Assembly (NCBI GenBank): GCA_050486105.1
Contig: JBJHCR010000013.1
Coordinates: 1 to 39,879 of the forward strand
Source: JAEXNA01 sp050486105
GTDB lineage: Bacteria > Vulcanimicrobiota > Xenobia > Xenobiales > JADMJV01
DNA length: 39,879 bases
Direction: 5' to 3'
Shown here: one piece after another, positions 32,305 to 39,383 of the stretch
How positions within the stretch are numbered: the stretch's first letter is position 1
How the letters are laid out: the number at the start of each line of letters is the position of its first letter
The notes under the pieces: model-generated
What the model saw: the letters and a program-made list of their open reading frames with translations, nothing else
Database searches by the model: none
What the model was told of the DNA's origin: nothing
Made by a program: the position numbers and the translations under genes

Positions 32305-33485
32305 CAAGCCCGCGTCCCTGAAAGCTCGGCACAAAACTCAACCGGCCGAGACTCTAGTCCTCGAAACTCATGCAAGAGAGCCTCCACCGTCCTCCGAGCA
32401 GCCTGGGCGTCCCCGTACGGGGATTGCACCATACTCATGCGCCGGTAGGCCTCCTCATTACGAAAAAGGTCCCTCACCCGTCTCAAGATCAAACTCCGGT
32501 CGGTGCCCACCAACTCGGCGACTCCGGCCTCGACTCCCTCGGGGCGCTCTGTTTGGCGTCTCAGAACCAGGACCGGCTTGCCCAAAGACGGAGCCTCTTC
32601 TTGAATCCCTCCGCTGTCCGTAAGGACCAAGTAGGACTCTCTCACCAAGCGGATCAAGGTGGGGTAATCCACGGGCTCTAAAAGATGAGCCCTCGGCACT
32701 CCCTCAAGGACCGGGAAGACCACATCGCGCACGGCGGGATTGGGATGAACACTGAAGATCACGTGAAGGTCACCGAACTCTTCAAGAAGTTCCTTGAGAG
32801 CTAGACAGATTTCGCGCATGGGTGCACCAAGATTCTCGCGACGGTGAGTCTCAACAAAGAGATAACGAGCACCCGAAGGCAAGTCCACGAGATCGGAGGG
32901 CAAGCCGGGAGGAAGGTCGGCGGCAATCTGCACTAATGCGTCGGTCACCGTGTTGCCCGTGACATAGATGGAAGAGCGAGGGATTCCATCAGCGAGCAAG
33001 TTCTCTAAGGCGCCCTTGGTGGGGGCGAAGTGGAGGTGAGCCAGGGTCGACAGGAGCCTTCTGTTCATCTCTTCAGGAAAGGGTTCGTAGACATCTTCGG
33101 TGCGAAGCCCCGCTTCCACGTGTCCCACAGGAATCTTCGCATAGAAGCTGGCCAGTCCGGAAATAAAAGCGGTGGTAGTATCACCCTGCACCAGGGTCAC
33201 TTCGGCTCGACTCTCAGCCAAGACCGACTCCATCCCTTCCAGAGTGGCTACCGAAATCCTGAAAAGAGATTGCCGCGGACGCATGACCTCTAGATCACGA
33301 TCGGGCTGAATCTTGAACAATTGAAGCACTTGGTCGAGAATTGAGCGATGCTGACCGGTGACCACAATCTCCACCTCGGTGAGAGGATTTTGGAGCAACT
33401 CTCTCACCACCGGAGCCATCTTAATGGCCTCGGGACGGGTGCCGAATACGGCCAAGACTCGGAGCGGGGAGGTCTCTGTAGCCAC
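32304..33485 (-). CDS. wecB: UDP-N-acetylglucosamine 2-epimerase (non-hydrolysing)
   Basis: WecB interconverts UDP-GlcNAc and UDP-ManNAc, feeding surface polysaccharide or wall-polymer synthesis. The 393-residue protein has the expected marks: GTRPEAIKM (15-23), Asp102 in QGDTTT, Glu124 in HVEAGLRT, the PEEMNR segment at 137-142, His214 in ETHRREN and SGGIQEE (291-297). The start is GTG at 33485, directly abutting the wecA stop. It continues into the ATP synthase genes without a break, as mnaA does in Firmicutes. Confidence 0.96.
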   Translation of the reverse strand: MATETSPLRVLAVFGTRPEAIKMAPVVRELLQNPLTEVEIVVTGQHRSILDQVLQLFKIQPDRDLEVMRPRQSLFRISVATLEGMESVLAESRAEVTLVQGDTTTAFISGLASFYAKIPVGHVEAGLRTEDVYEPFPEEMNRRLLSTLAHLHFAPTKGALENLLADGIPRSSIYVTGNTVTDALVQIAADLPPGLPSDLVDLPSGARYLFVETHRRENLGAPMREICLALKELLEEFGDLHVIFSVHPNPAVRDVVFPVLEGVPRAHLLEPVDYPTLIRLVRESYLVLTDSGGIQEEAPSLGKPVLVLRRQTERPEGVEAGVAELVGTDRSLILRRVRDLFRNEEAYRRMSMVQSPYGDAQAARRTVEALLHEFRGLESRPVEFCAELSGTRA

Positions 33486-34463
33486 TCAGCTCACCAAGCA
33501 AGCCAGGGCAAGCCCTGCTAGGCCGAAACAGGTGTTGATGGCATAAATCGTGATGACCGCTTGCTTCTGCGTCATGCCTGTGGACAGCAGCCGATGATGA
33601 AGATGTCCTTTGTCCGGCTTGAAGATCGGCTGCCGGGCCAAACCGCGTCGCAGGATGGCATAGGTCGTGTCCAGGAGGGGCACGGCCATAACTAGTAATA
33701 TCGGCAGGGTCAAGGCAACCGTAGCCGTGGTTTTCAGGTAGCCCAGGAGAGACCAACTGGCGAACATCAGCCCCAAGAATAGACTTCCGGTGTCACCCAT
33801 AAAGATTTGAGCTGGATTAAAGTTGAAGCGCAGGAAACCTAGGGTCGCACCGGCCAGTGCGATCATGGCGAGAACCGGCAGCCATTGCCCATTCAAGGCG
33901 GCCACCAGGGCCAAGATAATCGCTGAACCGCAGGCTACTCCCGACACTAAGCCATCCAAACCATCCAAGAGATTCACCGCGTTGGTAACCCCCACGATCC
34001 AGAGCATACTTAGCCCAATGGACTGCCAAGTGTTGAGGTAGATCACTCCGTCGACGAATGGCAGAGAGAAGAAGTCTACGCGGACTCCGGCCCCGATCAG
34101 AATACAGGCCAAGGAGATCTGGGCTAAGAGCTTCGTTTTTGCAGCCATACCAAAACGGTCATCGATCATGCCCACCGCAACCATGCCCAAGGAGCAAAAG
34201 ACTACAGCGACCACCCCCGACAGCTGCCGAGGGGACAGGGCGAGATCGGAAACCAGAAAAAGCGCAACCAGGAAGGCAACAGTGCAAGACAGCGAGACTC
34301 CGAGCCCGCCCCAAAGCGGTATAGGAGTCTGATGAATTTTTCGTGCGTTTGGCTTATCCAATGCCCCAGCGTGAACCGCCAAGCGACGAACAAAAGGCGT
34401 AGCGAGCAGGGTGAGCCCAAATCCCCCCAAAAAAGCGACGGCGACCGACGACCAACTTATCAC
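33486..34463 (-). CDS. wecA: Undecaprenyl-phosphate GlcNAc-1-phosphate transferase (WecA/MraY family)
   Basis: This integral membrane enzyme attaches a sugar-1-phosphate, here probably GlcNAc-1-P, to undecaprenyl phosphate to start polysaccharide synthesis. The 325 residues hold about ten membrane helices. The family motifs are DKPNARKIH (36-44), the DDRFG pair (101-105), NAVNLLDGLDGL (161-172) and GDTGS (223-227). GHLHHRL (286-292) is the cytoplasmic His motif found in WecA/TagO rather than in MraY. The start is GTG (34463) with GGAGG 10 bases upstream. The neighbouring wecB supports a role in surface or wall glycopolymers. Confidence 0.93.
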   Translation of the reverse strand: MISWSSVAVAFLGGFGLTLLATPFVRRLAVHAGALDKPNARKIHQTPIPLWGGLGVSLSCTVAFLVALFLVSDLALSPRQLSGVVAVVFCSLGMVAVGMIDDRFGMAAKTKLLAQISLACILIGAGVRVDFFSLPFVDGVIYLNTWQSIGLSMLWIVGVTNAVNLLDGLDGLVSGVACGSAIILALVAALNGQWLPVLAMIALAGATLGFLRFNFNPAQIFMGDTGSLFLGLMFASWSLLGYLKTTATVALTLPILLVMAVPLLDTTYAILRRGLARQPIFKPDKGHLHHRLLSTGMTQKQAVITIYAINTCFGLAGLALACLVS

Positions 34464-34482
34464 GAAACGGTATCCTCCAAAA

Positions 34483-34499
34483 GCTCAAGAGTCTTGAGC
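34483..34499. promoter_or_regulatory. Perfect 17-base palindrome at the wecA ribosome binding site
   Basis: GCTCAAGA (34483-34490) and TCTTGAGC (34492-34499) are exact inverse complements around one central G. The palindrome starts 4 bases upstream of the GGAGG of wecA. It has the size and symmetry of a dimeric repressor site. As RNA it could fold next to the ribosome binding site. Confidence 0.5.
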
Positions 34500-34650
34500 A
34501 GCCCGAGTCTATCAAGGTTTCCAAGATTCGTCAAAGGCTGCCTGGTCCTCTGGATCTCCTTCTTACCCATCCACAGCATTCTCCACTCACCTTCCGGCAA
34601 GCACCCTCCTCAGACTTCGCGATAGACGGAGCATCAGGCATCCCCGAACC

Positions 34651-34663
34651 GTCCTCTTAGGGT
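34651..34663. repeat. 13-bp motif, copy 2 (GTCCTCTTAGGGT)
   Basis: This is an exact copy, in the same orientation, of the 13-mer at 22021-22033. Both copies lie in non-coding DNA upstream of minus-strand genes, wecA here and tamB there. Confidence 0.4.
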
Positions 34664-34691
34664 CGAAATTGACAACCGCAAGAGACAGTTC

Positions 34692-34717
34692 TCATGGAGC
34701 TTAGTCCAGCCCCATGA
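34692..34717 (-). other. Imperfect hairpin downstream of the kinase gene
   Basis: TCATGGAGC (34692-34700) pairs with GCCCCATGA (34709-34717) over nine positions with one mismatch and an 8-base loop. It lies about 100 bases beyond the kinase stop. No U-tract follows on the minus strand, so it is at best a weak terminator or leader structure. Confidence 0.35.
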
Positions 34718-34815
34718 AAAGATCCTGAAGCCGGTAGGTTCTCCACTGAAGATTTATTGGAATATAATTCAACGCTCCCTTCAAGGGAAAGAGAATATTC
34801 GACAACGTTGTAGGG

Positions 34816-35994
34816 TTAAAGGATCTGCCAAGAAGAGTTCTTGAACTCTTCATAATCTTGAGCGAAGCGCTCGATCGCCTCAGAAATCCCACCTCCCGTG
34901 GGGTCTTCAAGCGGGAAAACTTCAGCCAACTGCACCGGGCTGAGCAATCCTTGTTTCTCTTCAAACCTCAGCGATTCGCGCTGATCGTCCTTGCAGATCA
35001 CCAATTCAAACGAAGTCAGGGTTCCCAAGACAAATCTGTTGAAGGAAACCGTAGATGGCAAGTATGGTGTTTGACATTCGTTGCCAAAGCGCTCGATCAG
35101 ATTCTTCAATTTGGGAATGATAGCTTCCTTATTGAGGCGATCCACTGCCGCCTCAAAGGCGTCCTCTCTGGCTTCCACCGGCGATGGAACGACGATGCCA
35201 GGGAGGCAAGAGAGAGCCTCCTTCATGTCCCGAGCCGAAGCGATCCGATCCTGGGGCCACGGTTCGAGGGCGTGGTCCAGGACGCATTGCAAGGCCTCGG
35301 GGGCTTCTACCCCCGCAGCTGAGAGCTCGAGAAAGTCGAAGTCTTTAGGTTTTATCCCGGTCAGCAACTCGTGCATGGTTGCGGCTAGGGCGTAGAGGTC
35401 CGAGCGAGGCTCGGGCTTACCTAACTGTTGTTCCGCCGGAGCGTAACCTGGGGTACCGATCCATCCGTCGGCGGGGTCGGTAGCCTGAGCTATACCAAAA
35501 TCGATGAGGACTACTCGATCCCGAGCCTCGTCGAGTAGCAGATTCGATGGCTTGATATCGCGATGAACAATGGGGGGAATCCGTTGATGCACATAGTCGA
35601 GGGCATCGAGAATCTGTATGCCCCAACCAACCACTTTGTCGACCTGAACGCCTGGTTTTCCGTGCTTCTTTCGATATCGCGACAGGTCTGTTCCGTCAAC
35701 AAACTCCATCACAAAAAAGAACGACGTTTCATGAAAAAAGGAATTGATAATCTTCGGGATATTGGGATGATGAAGGGCTTGCATCACCCCAACTTCCGCG
35801 ATGAAGTGACTCTTAGCTTGTTGCAATTCCTTGGGGTCGGCCGATGGACGAATTTGCTTCAAGGCGCAACGTTTGCCTCCGAGGAGTCGGTCTTCGACCT
35901 CGTAAACTGCTCCCATTCCCCCAAACTTGACAAGGCGCTTTACTTCGAAACGCCCATCGAGTACCTCTCCCGGGGAGATCTGACCGTAATCCAT
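34816..35994 (-). CDS. Cytoplasmic Hanks-type Ser/Thr protein kinase with unknown C-terminal domain
   Basis: Residues ~14-268 of 392 are a complete eukaryotic-like kinase domain. It has the glycine loop FGGMGAVY (24-31), catalytic Lys46 in ALKQI and Glu67 on the C-helix. HRDIKPSN (144-151) and DFG (165-167) follow, then GTPGYAPAEQ (180-189), whose APAEQ replaces the usual APE. All catalytic residues are present, so it should be active. The remaining ~120 residues have no membrane helix and no PASTA, TPR or WD repeats. I do not recognise them. The ATG follows GGAG with a 6-base gap. It is transcribed divergently from the folate reductase, and no substrate is indicated. Confidence 0.93.
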   Translation of the reverse strand: MDYGQISPGEVLDGRFEVKRLVKFGGMGAVYEVEDRLLGGKRCALKQIRPSADPKELQQAKSHFIAEVGVMQALHHPNIPKIINSFFHETSFFFVMEFVDGTDLSRYRKKHGKPGVQVDKVVGWGIQILDALDYVHQRIPPIVHRDIKPSNLLLDEARDRVVLIDFGIAQATDPADGWIGTPGYAPAEQQLGKPEPRSDLYALAATMHELLTGIKPKDFDFLELSAAGVEAPEALQCVLDHALEPWPQDRIASARDMKEALSCLPGIVVPSPVEAREDAFEAAVDRLNKEAIIPKLKNLIERFGNECQTPYLPSTVSFNRFVLGTLTSFELVICKDDQRESLRFEEKQGLLSPVQLAEVFPLEDPTGGGISEAIERFAQDYEEFKNSSWQIL

Positions 35995-36124
35995 CGTGAC
36001 TCCGTTGGACTAATTCCTCATTTCACCTTCAACGGCCTGCCTGACGAGTCCATCAGGGGAGGCTTTAGAAAATCCGTGACTCTGCAGCAGGGGTAACCCG
36101 CCGCGAGACAGAGAATCGCTCGCC

Positions 36125-36865
36125 ATGAGCACCTCAAAATCCGAAAAAGCTCGCTTCGCCCTGATCACCGGAGCAGGCGTGCGCCTGGGCAAGGCGACTG
36201 CGATTCGCCTAGCCGAAGAGGGATATGATATTTTCGTCCACTACCATTCATCTCGGGCGCCTGCTGAAGAAACTGCCGAGCGAATAAGGTCTTTGGGTCG
36301 CAAGGCCTACTTGATCCAGGCCGACCTAAGCTGTGCGAACGAGATCGAAAAACTGGTGAACGAAACGAGCGAACAGACGGGTCACTTGGAAGTCTTGGTC
36401 AACAATGCCGCCATCTTCTATCCCACCCCCACCGCCGAAGAATGGGTCGAGCATTGGGACCACTTTCACAATGTCAATCTCCGCTCTCCGATGTTGGTCT
36501 GCGTGGGACTTCTTTCCCTGCTCAAGGCCGGACATGGGTCCATCGTCAACATCGTGGACATTTGGGCCCGATTTCCTCTCAAGCGATTTCTGCCGTACGC
36601 CGTAGCCAAAGCTGGACTCGAAGCCTTGACCAAAGGCTTGGCCTTGGAACTCGCTCCTGACATCCGAGTCAACGGTGTGTCGCCGGGGGCTGCCCTGCCA
36701 GCTACGGGAGGTGAGGGCTCGGTAGACAAGATGCTGACCCAGGTTCCCCTCGGACGCTTGGGTGGAGCTGAAGCTATCGCCGACGCCGTGGCTTACCTCT
36801 GTGGAGCGGAGTACGTCACCGGCCAAATCTTGGCGGTTGACGGAGGGAGAACCATCAATCTCTAA
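36125..36865 (+). CDS. PTR1/FolM-like pteridine reductase (short-chain dehydrogenase)
   Basis: The 246-residue SDR has the nucleotide-binding motif TGAGVRLG (15-22) and NNAA (93-96). Its catalytic triad is of the Asp-Tyr-Lys type: Asp145 in NIVDIWA, Tyr158 and Lys162 in YAVAKAG. Asp in place of Ser, together with LELAPDIRVNGVSPG, is characteristic of pteridine reductase 1 and FolM. These reduce dihydro- or quinonoid pterins with NADPH. The neighbouring dihydroneopterin aldolase supports a pterin/folate role. The ATG start has only a weak ribosome binding site. Its 3' end overlaps the convergent folB by 11 bases. A generic FabG-like reductase is the alternative. Confidence 0.85.
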   Translation: MSTSKSEKARFALITGAGVRLGKATAIRLAEEGYDIFVHYHSSRAPAEETAERIRSLGRKAYLIQADLSCANEIEKLVNETSEQTGHLEVLVNNAAIFYPTPTAEEWVEHWDHFHNVNLRSPMLVCVGLLSLLKAGHGSIVNIVDIWARFPLKRFLPYAVAKAGLEALTKGLALELAPDIRVNGVSPGAALPATGGEGSVDKMLTQVPLGRLGGAEAIADAVAYLCGAEYVTGQILAVDGGRTINL

Positions 36866-37223
36866 GAGAGTCTCCACGACAAAGAAACACCCCGACATTG
36901 ACCGCTCCCCGCAGAGCCCCAGGCTTGGACAATCTCAGCTCTAGGCCGGTCACCGGAAACTCTTCAAGAATCAACTCAGCCACCCGTTCGGCGAGAGTCT
37001 CGATGAGGTGGAATTCGCTGCTTCCCACGAAGTCTTGCAATCGCTTTGAAAGAGCTTTGGTGTTGAAGTCTCCGTGATCCACCCGGTCTTTGGCAGCCAG
37101 GGTCCGAAGGTCGACCCCTAAGTGGAGATCCAGCACCACGGTTTGCTTGACCATCCTCTCCCATTCGGCAAATCCGATGACGCAGTCTACGGCTAAGCCT
37201 TCAATAAACAGATGGTCCCGCAC
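36855..37223 (-). CDS. folB: Dihydroneopterin aldolase
   Basis: FolB splits 7,8-dihydroneopterin to 6-hydroxymethyl-dihydropterin and glycolaldehyde in folate synthesis. The 122 residues match the family. Conserved positions include Glu22 in the AEWER segment, Glu75 in LIETLAERVA and the catalytic Lys100 in LSKPGALRGA. The start is GTG (37223), with GAAGG 8 bases upstream. It is divergent from tyrA, with about 70 bases between start codons, and convergent with the pteridine reductase. Confidence 0.92.
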   Translation of the reverse strand: MRDHLFIEGLAVDCVIGFAEWERMVKQTVVLDLHLGVDLRTLAAKDRVDHGDFNTKALSKRLQDFVGSSEFHLIETLAERVAELILEEFPVTGLELRLSKPGALRGAVNVGVFLCRGDSLRD

Positions 37224-37292
37224 CTTTTTAACCTTCGAACTCTAGGATTATTCCTCCTGGCCTGGAAACGGCACCGGGAGGAGAAAGATGCC

Positions 37293-38396
37293 TTGTCCAA
37301 ACTAGACCCCCTCCGTAGGCGAGTAGCCGAACTCGACCGAGAGATTCTCAAGCTTATCGCCGAACGCCTGGAAACAACCCGAGCCATCGGCGAGATAAAA
37401 AAGCGTGAAGGGTTGCCCATTCGAGACTTCCGAGTGGAAGTCCAAGTCTTGCGCAGGGCCCGGGAGCAGGCCCGAGAGTTGGGCCTAGACGAGAGGGTCG
37501 CCGAAGATATCGCCGAGCGCTTGATGGCCGCCGCAGTTCAGACCCAAGCAGAACTCCCTCAGGTGGTTGAGAACGGTCCAAAAAAGCGGGTGCACGTGGC
37601 CGGGGGACACGGTCGGATGGGCCATTGGTTGGCCCGCTACTTCGAATCCCAAGGCCATTCGGTGCGGATAAGCGATCCTCGCCCCGGCCCACTCGAGCAC
37701 CTCAAGCAGCCCTTGTCGACAGCCCTGAAGAACGATGAGGTGGTGGTTATCGCCGCCAACCTCTCATCGACGCGCTCTCTCCTGGAAGAATGTCTTGCTG
37801 AGACCACCCCCGAGAACTCTCCCCTGATCTTCGACATCGCCAGCTTGAAAGCAGACATCGTGCCGGTCTTGCGAGAAGCGGCCGGTCAGGGATATAAGGT
37901 GGCCTCCCTTCATCCTATGTTTGCCCCGGGCACCGTTCTTCTTCACGGACGCGCGGTTTTGGTCTGCGATGCCGGCGATCGGCGAGCCATCGAAGAAGCC
38001 AAGAGCCTTTTCTCGGAAACCGCACTTGGACTGTATGAAATACCTCTAGAAGAGCACGATCGACTCATGAGCGTGGTCCTAGGCCTTAGCCATCTGATCA
38101 ACCTAATTTTTGGACGGACGGTGGCCCGGTCGGGGTTTCCCTTTGAACTGCTCGGACAGATCGCCAGCACCACCTTTGCCAAGCAGATCAAGACCGCCGC
38201 TGAAGTGGCTGAAGAAAATCCCTATCTCTATCACGAGATTCAGCTTTACAACAGTTCAACAGGAGAGATTTTCGACCGACTCAGCGATGCTCTGACTGCC
38301 TTTCGCCAAGCTTCGGAAGACTCGGACAGCCAGAATTTCGTGAACCTAATGACGGAAACCGTGTCCTACCTGAGGGTCGCTCAGGGGGCCACCTGA
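37293..38396 (+). CDS. tyrA: Bifunctional chorismate mutase / prephenate dehydrogenase (T-protein)
   Basis: This fusion enzyme converts chorismate to prephenate and then to 4-hydroxyphenylpyruvate for tyrosine synthesis. Residues ~1-85 are an AroQ chorismate mutase (LDREILKLIAERLE at 14-27). From about 98 comes the NAD-binding domain (VAGGHGRMG, 102-110) and the dehydrogenase with the key His207 in LHPMF. The length (367) is close to E. coli TyrA. I chose the TTG at 37293, which is preceded by GGAGGAG with a 9-base gap and begins at the usual point. An ATG at 37212 would overlap the folB start and has no ribosome binding site. In the mutase part the usual Arg-Glu pair is R-V-E (47-49). Confidence 0.94.
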   Translation: MSKLDPLRRRVAELDREILKLIAERLETTRAIGEIKKREGLPIRDFRVEVQVLRRAREQARELGLDERVAEDIAERLMAAAVQTQAELPQVVENGPKKRVHVAGGHGRMGHWLARYFESQGHSVRISDPRPGPLEHLKQPLSTALKNDEVVVIAANLSSTRSLLEECLAETTPENSPLIFDIASLKADIVPVLREAAGQGYKVASLHPMFAPGTVLLHGRAVLVCDAGDRRAIEEAKSLFSETALGLYEIPLEEHDRLMSVVLGLSHLINLIFGRTVARSGFPFELLGQIASTTFAKQIKTAAEVAEENPYLYHEIQLYNSSTGEIFDRLSDALTAFRQASEDSDSQNFVNLMTETVSYLRVAQGAT

Positions 38397-39346
38397 ATCG
38401 GAGACGATAGAATCACCAACTTGGCGGGCATATTGTTCGTTTCTTGGGGTTCATTGTCGCAAACCAAGGCCACCCGATAGCTCCCGTTGCCCAAGGATGC
38501 CACAGCCATTCCCGTGGCTCGCTCTCCGGGAGCCAAATCGTCGGCGATGCGCTCCGCCGAACGCCCAGGACGCCAACGCCAAAGGGAATTCGTGCAAAAT
38601 CTTTTCGCTTCAAGATCGTCGGCGGTGAGAAGCAGCAGCAAGCTGCCGTCATCGAGGACCTCCAAGTCGGTGAGGTAGGTTTGACGCTGACAACGCTCTT
38701 CCAGAGGTAAACGGAAAGAGGTGTCTACTTCTCGGACTTCCAAGTCTTTCTTTTCCTCGAGCACCTCTTTGAGAGAAGCGGTCAACAGAGAGAGGTTCCC
38801 ATCTTCGGAGGCCGGCTGCCGGAGTCCAAACCAAATCTTGTCTCGAGCCACATCGACACCCAGGCCGGCAATCTCCATTTGGCGGAGGGGGGTCGCCCCC
38901 CAAAGTCGGAGCATGCGAAACGATTCCACAGGAGAGATGTTTTCTTCAAAGTCTCCCAAGATCAGATCTTCATCGAGCAAACGGAATTTGTGCAGTTGGC
39001 TGCGTTGACTGAGGTACCTGGGATGGTTCTTGTCGTGATAGTGGGAACCCACCGCTAAAAAGGTCTGCTCGTCCAATCGGGCCATTCCGACATACTGAAC
39101 AGGGGCACTGATTCGTGGAGCATCATAAAGGCGATACCTGCGCCCCTCGGTGTCGAAAATCTGCATATTGTTGAACCGCTTATCGGCGACCAAGATCCTG
39201 TCCTCAGACAGCCAAACAGCGGCATTGGGCTGATAGTCGGGGATGATCCCACGCTCCCCCCGCATAGGGTAGACTTGCTCTGAGTTGACTGGCGACGCAG
39301 CAAGAGCTAGAAAGAGAGTGCATATGAGAGAAAATAAACGATTCAC
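38381..39346 (-). CDS. Secreted protein of unknown function, DUF3616-like
   Basis: With the GTG start at 39346 (GGAGG 4 bases upstream) the protein has 321 residues and begins with a typical signal peptide of about 22 residues ending VNS. The rest is a run of short beta strands with repeated D-x-x-G and G-x-x-x-L patterns, suggesting a beta-propeller-like fold. Segments such as KIWFGLRQPASEDGN and LTDLEVLDDGSLLLL recall DUF3616 proteins, a tentative match. No catalytic motif is visible. It overlaps the end of tyrA by 16 bases, tail to tail. It is divergent from the secreted hydrolase gene, with very little space between. Confidence 0.75.
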   Translation of the reverse strand: MNRLFSLICTLFLALAASPVNSEQVYPMRGERGIIPDYQPNAAVWLSEDRILVADKRFNNMQIFDTEGRRYRLYDAPRISAPVQYVGMARLDEQTFLAVGSHYHDKNHPRYLSQRSQLHKFRLLDEDLILGDFEENISPVESFRMLRLWGATPLRQMEIAGLGVDVARDKIWFGLRQPASEDGNLSLLTASLKEVLEEKKDLEVREVDTSFRLPLEERCQRQTYLTDLEVLDDGSLLLLLTADDLEAKRFCTNSLWRWRPGRSAERIADDLAPGERATGMAVASLGNGSYRVALVCDNEPQETNNMPAKLVILSSPIQVAP

Positions 39347-39383
39347 GGGACCTCCGTTAAAATTGCACGATCCGGACAAGAGA

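Larger units (their letters stand above)
34464..34815. other. 352-base intergenic region: leader of wecA and the ATP synthase array
   Basis: No gene is supported here. From left to right it holds the wecA ribosome binding site (34474-34478), a perfect 17-base palindrome (34483-34499), the second copy of the 13-bp motif (34651-34663) and a 9-bp imperfect hairpin (34692-34717). An A/T-rich promoter-like patch lies at about 34750-34772. Two short palindromes follow: TCCCTT-C-AAGGGA (34776-34788) and ACAACGTTGT (34802-34811), the latter close to the kinase stop. No clear U-tract terminator for the kinase and no confident -35/-10 pair were found. Confidence 0.6.

Noticed and set aside
37212..37292. 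Upstream ATG start for tyrA adding 27 residues
   Set aside because: It overlaps the divergent folB start and lacks a ribosome binding site. The TTG at 37293 has GGAGGAG upstream and gives the normal chorismate mutase N-terminus.
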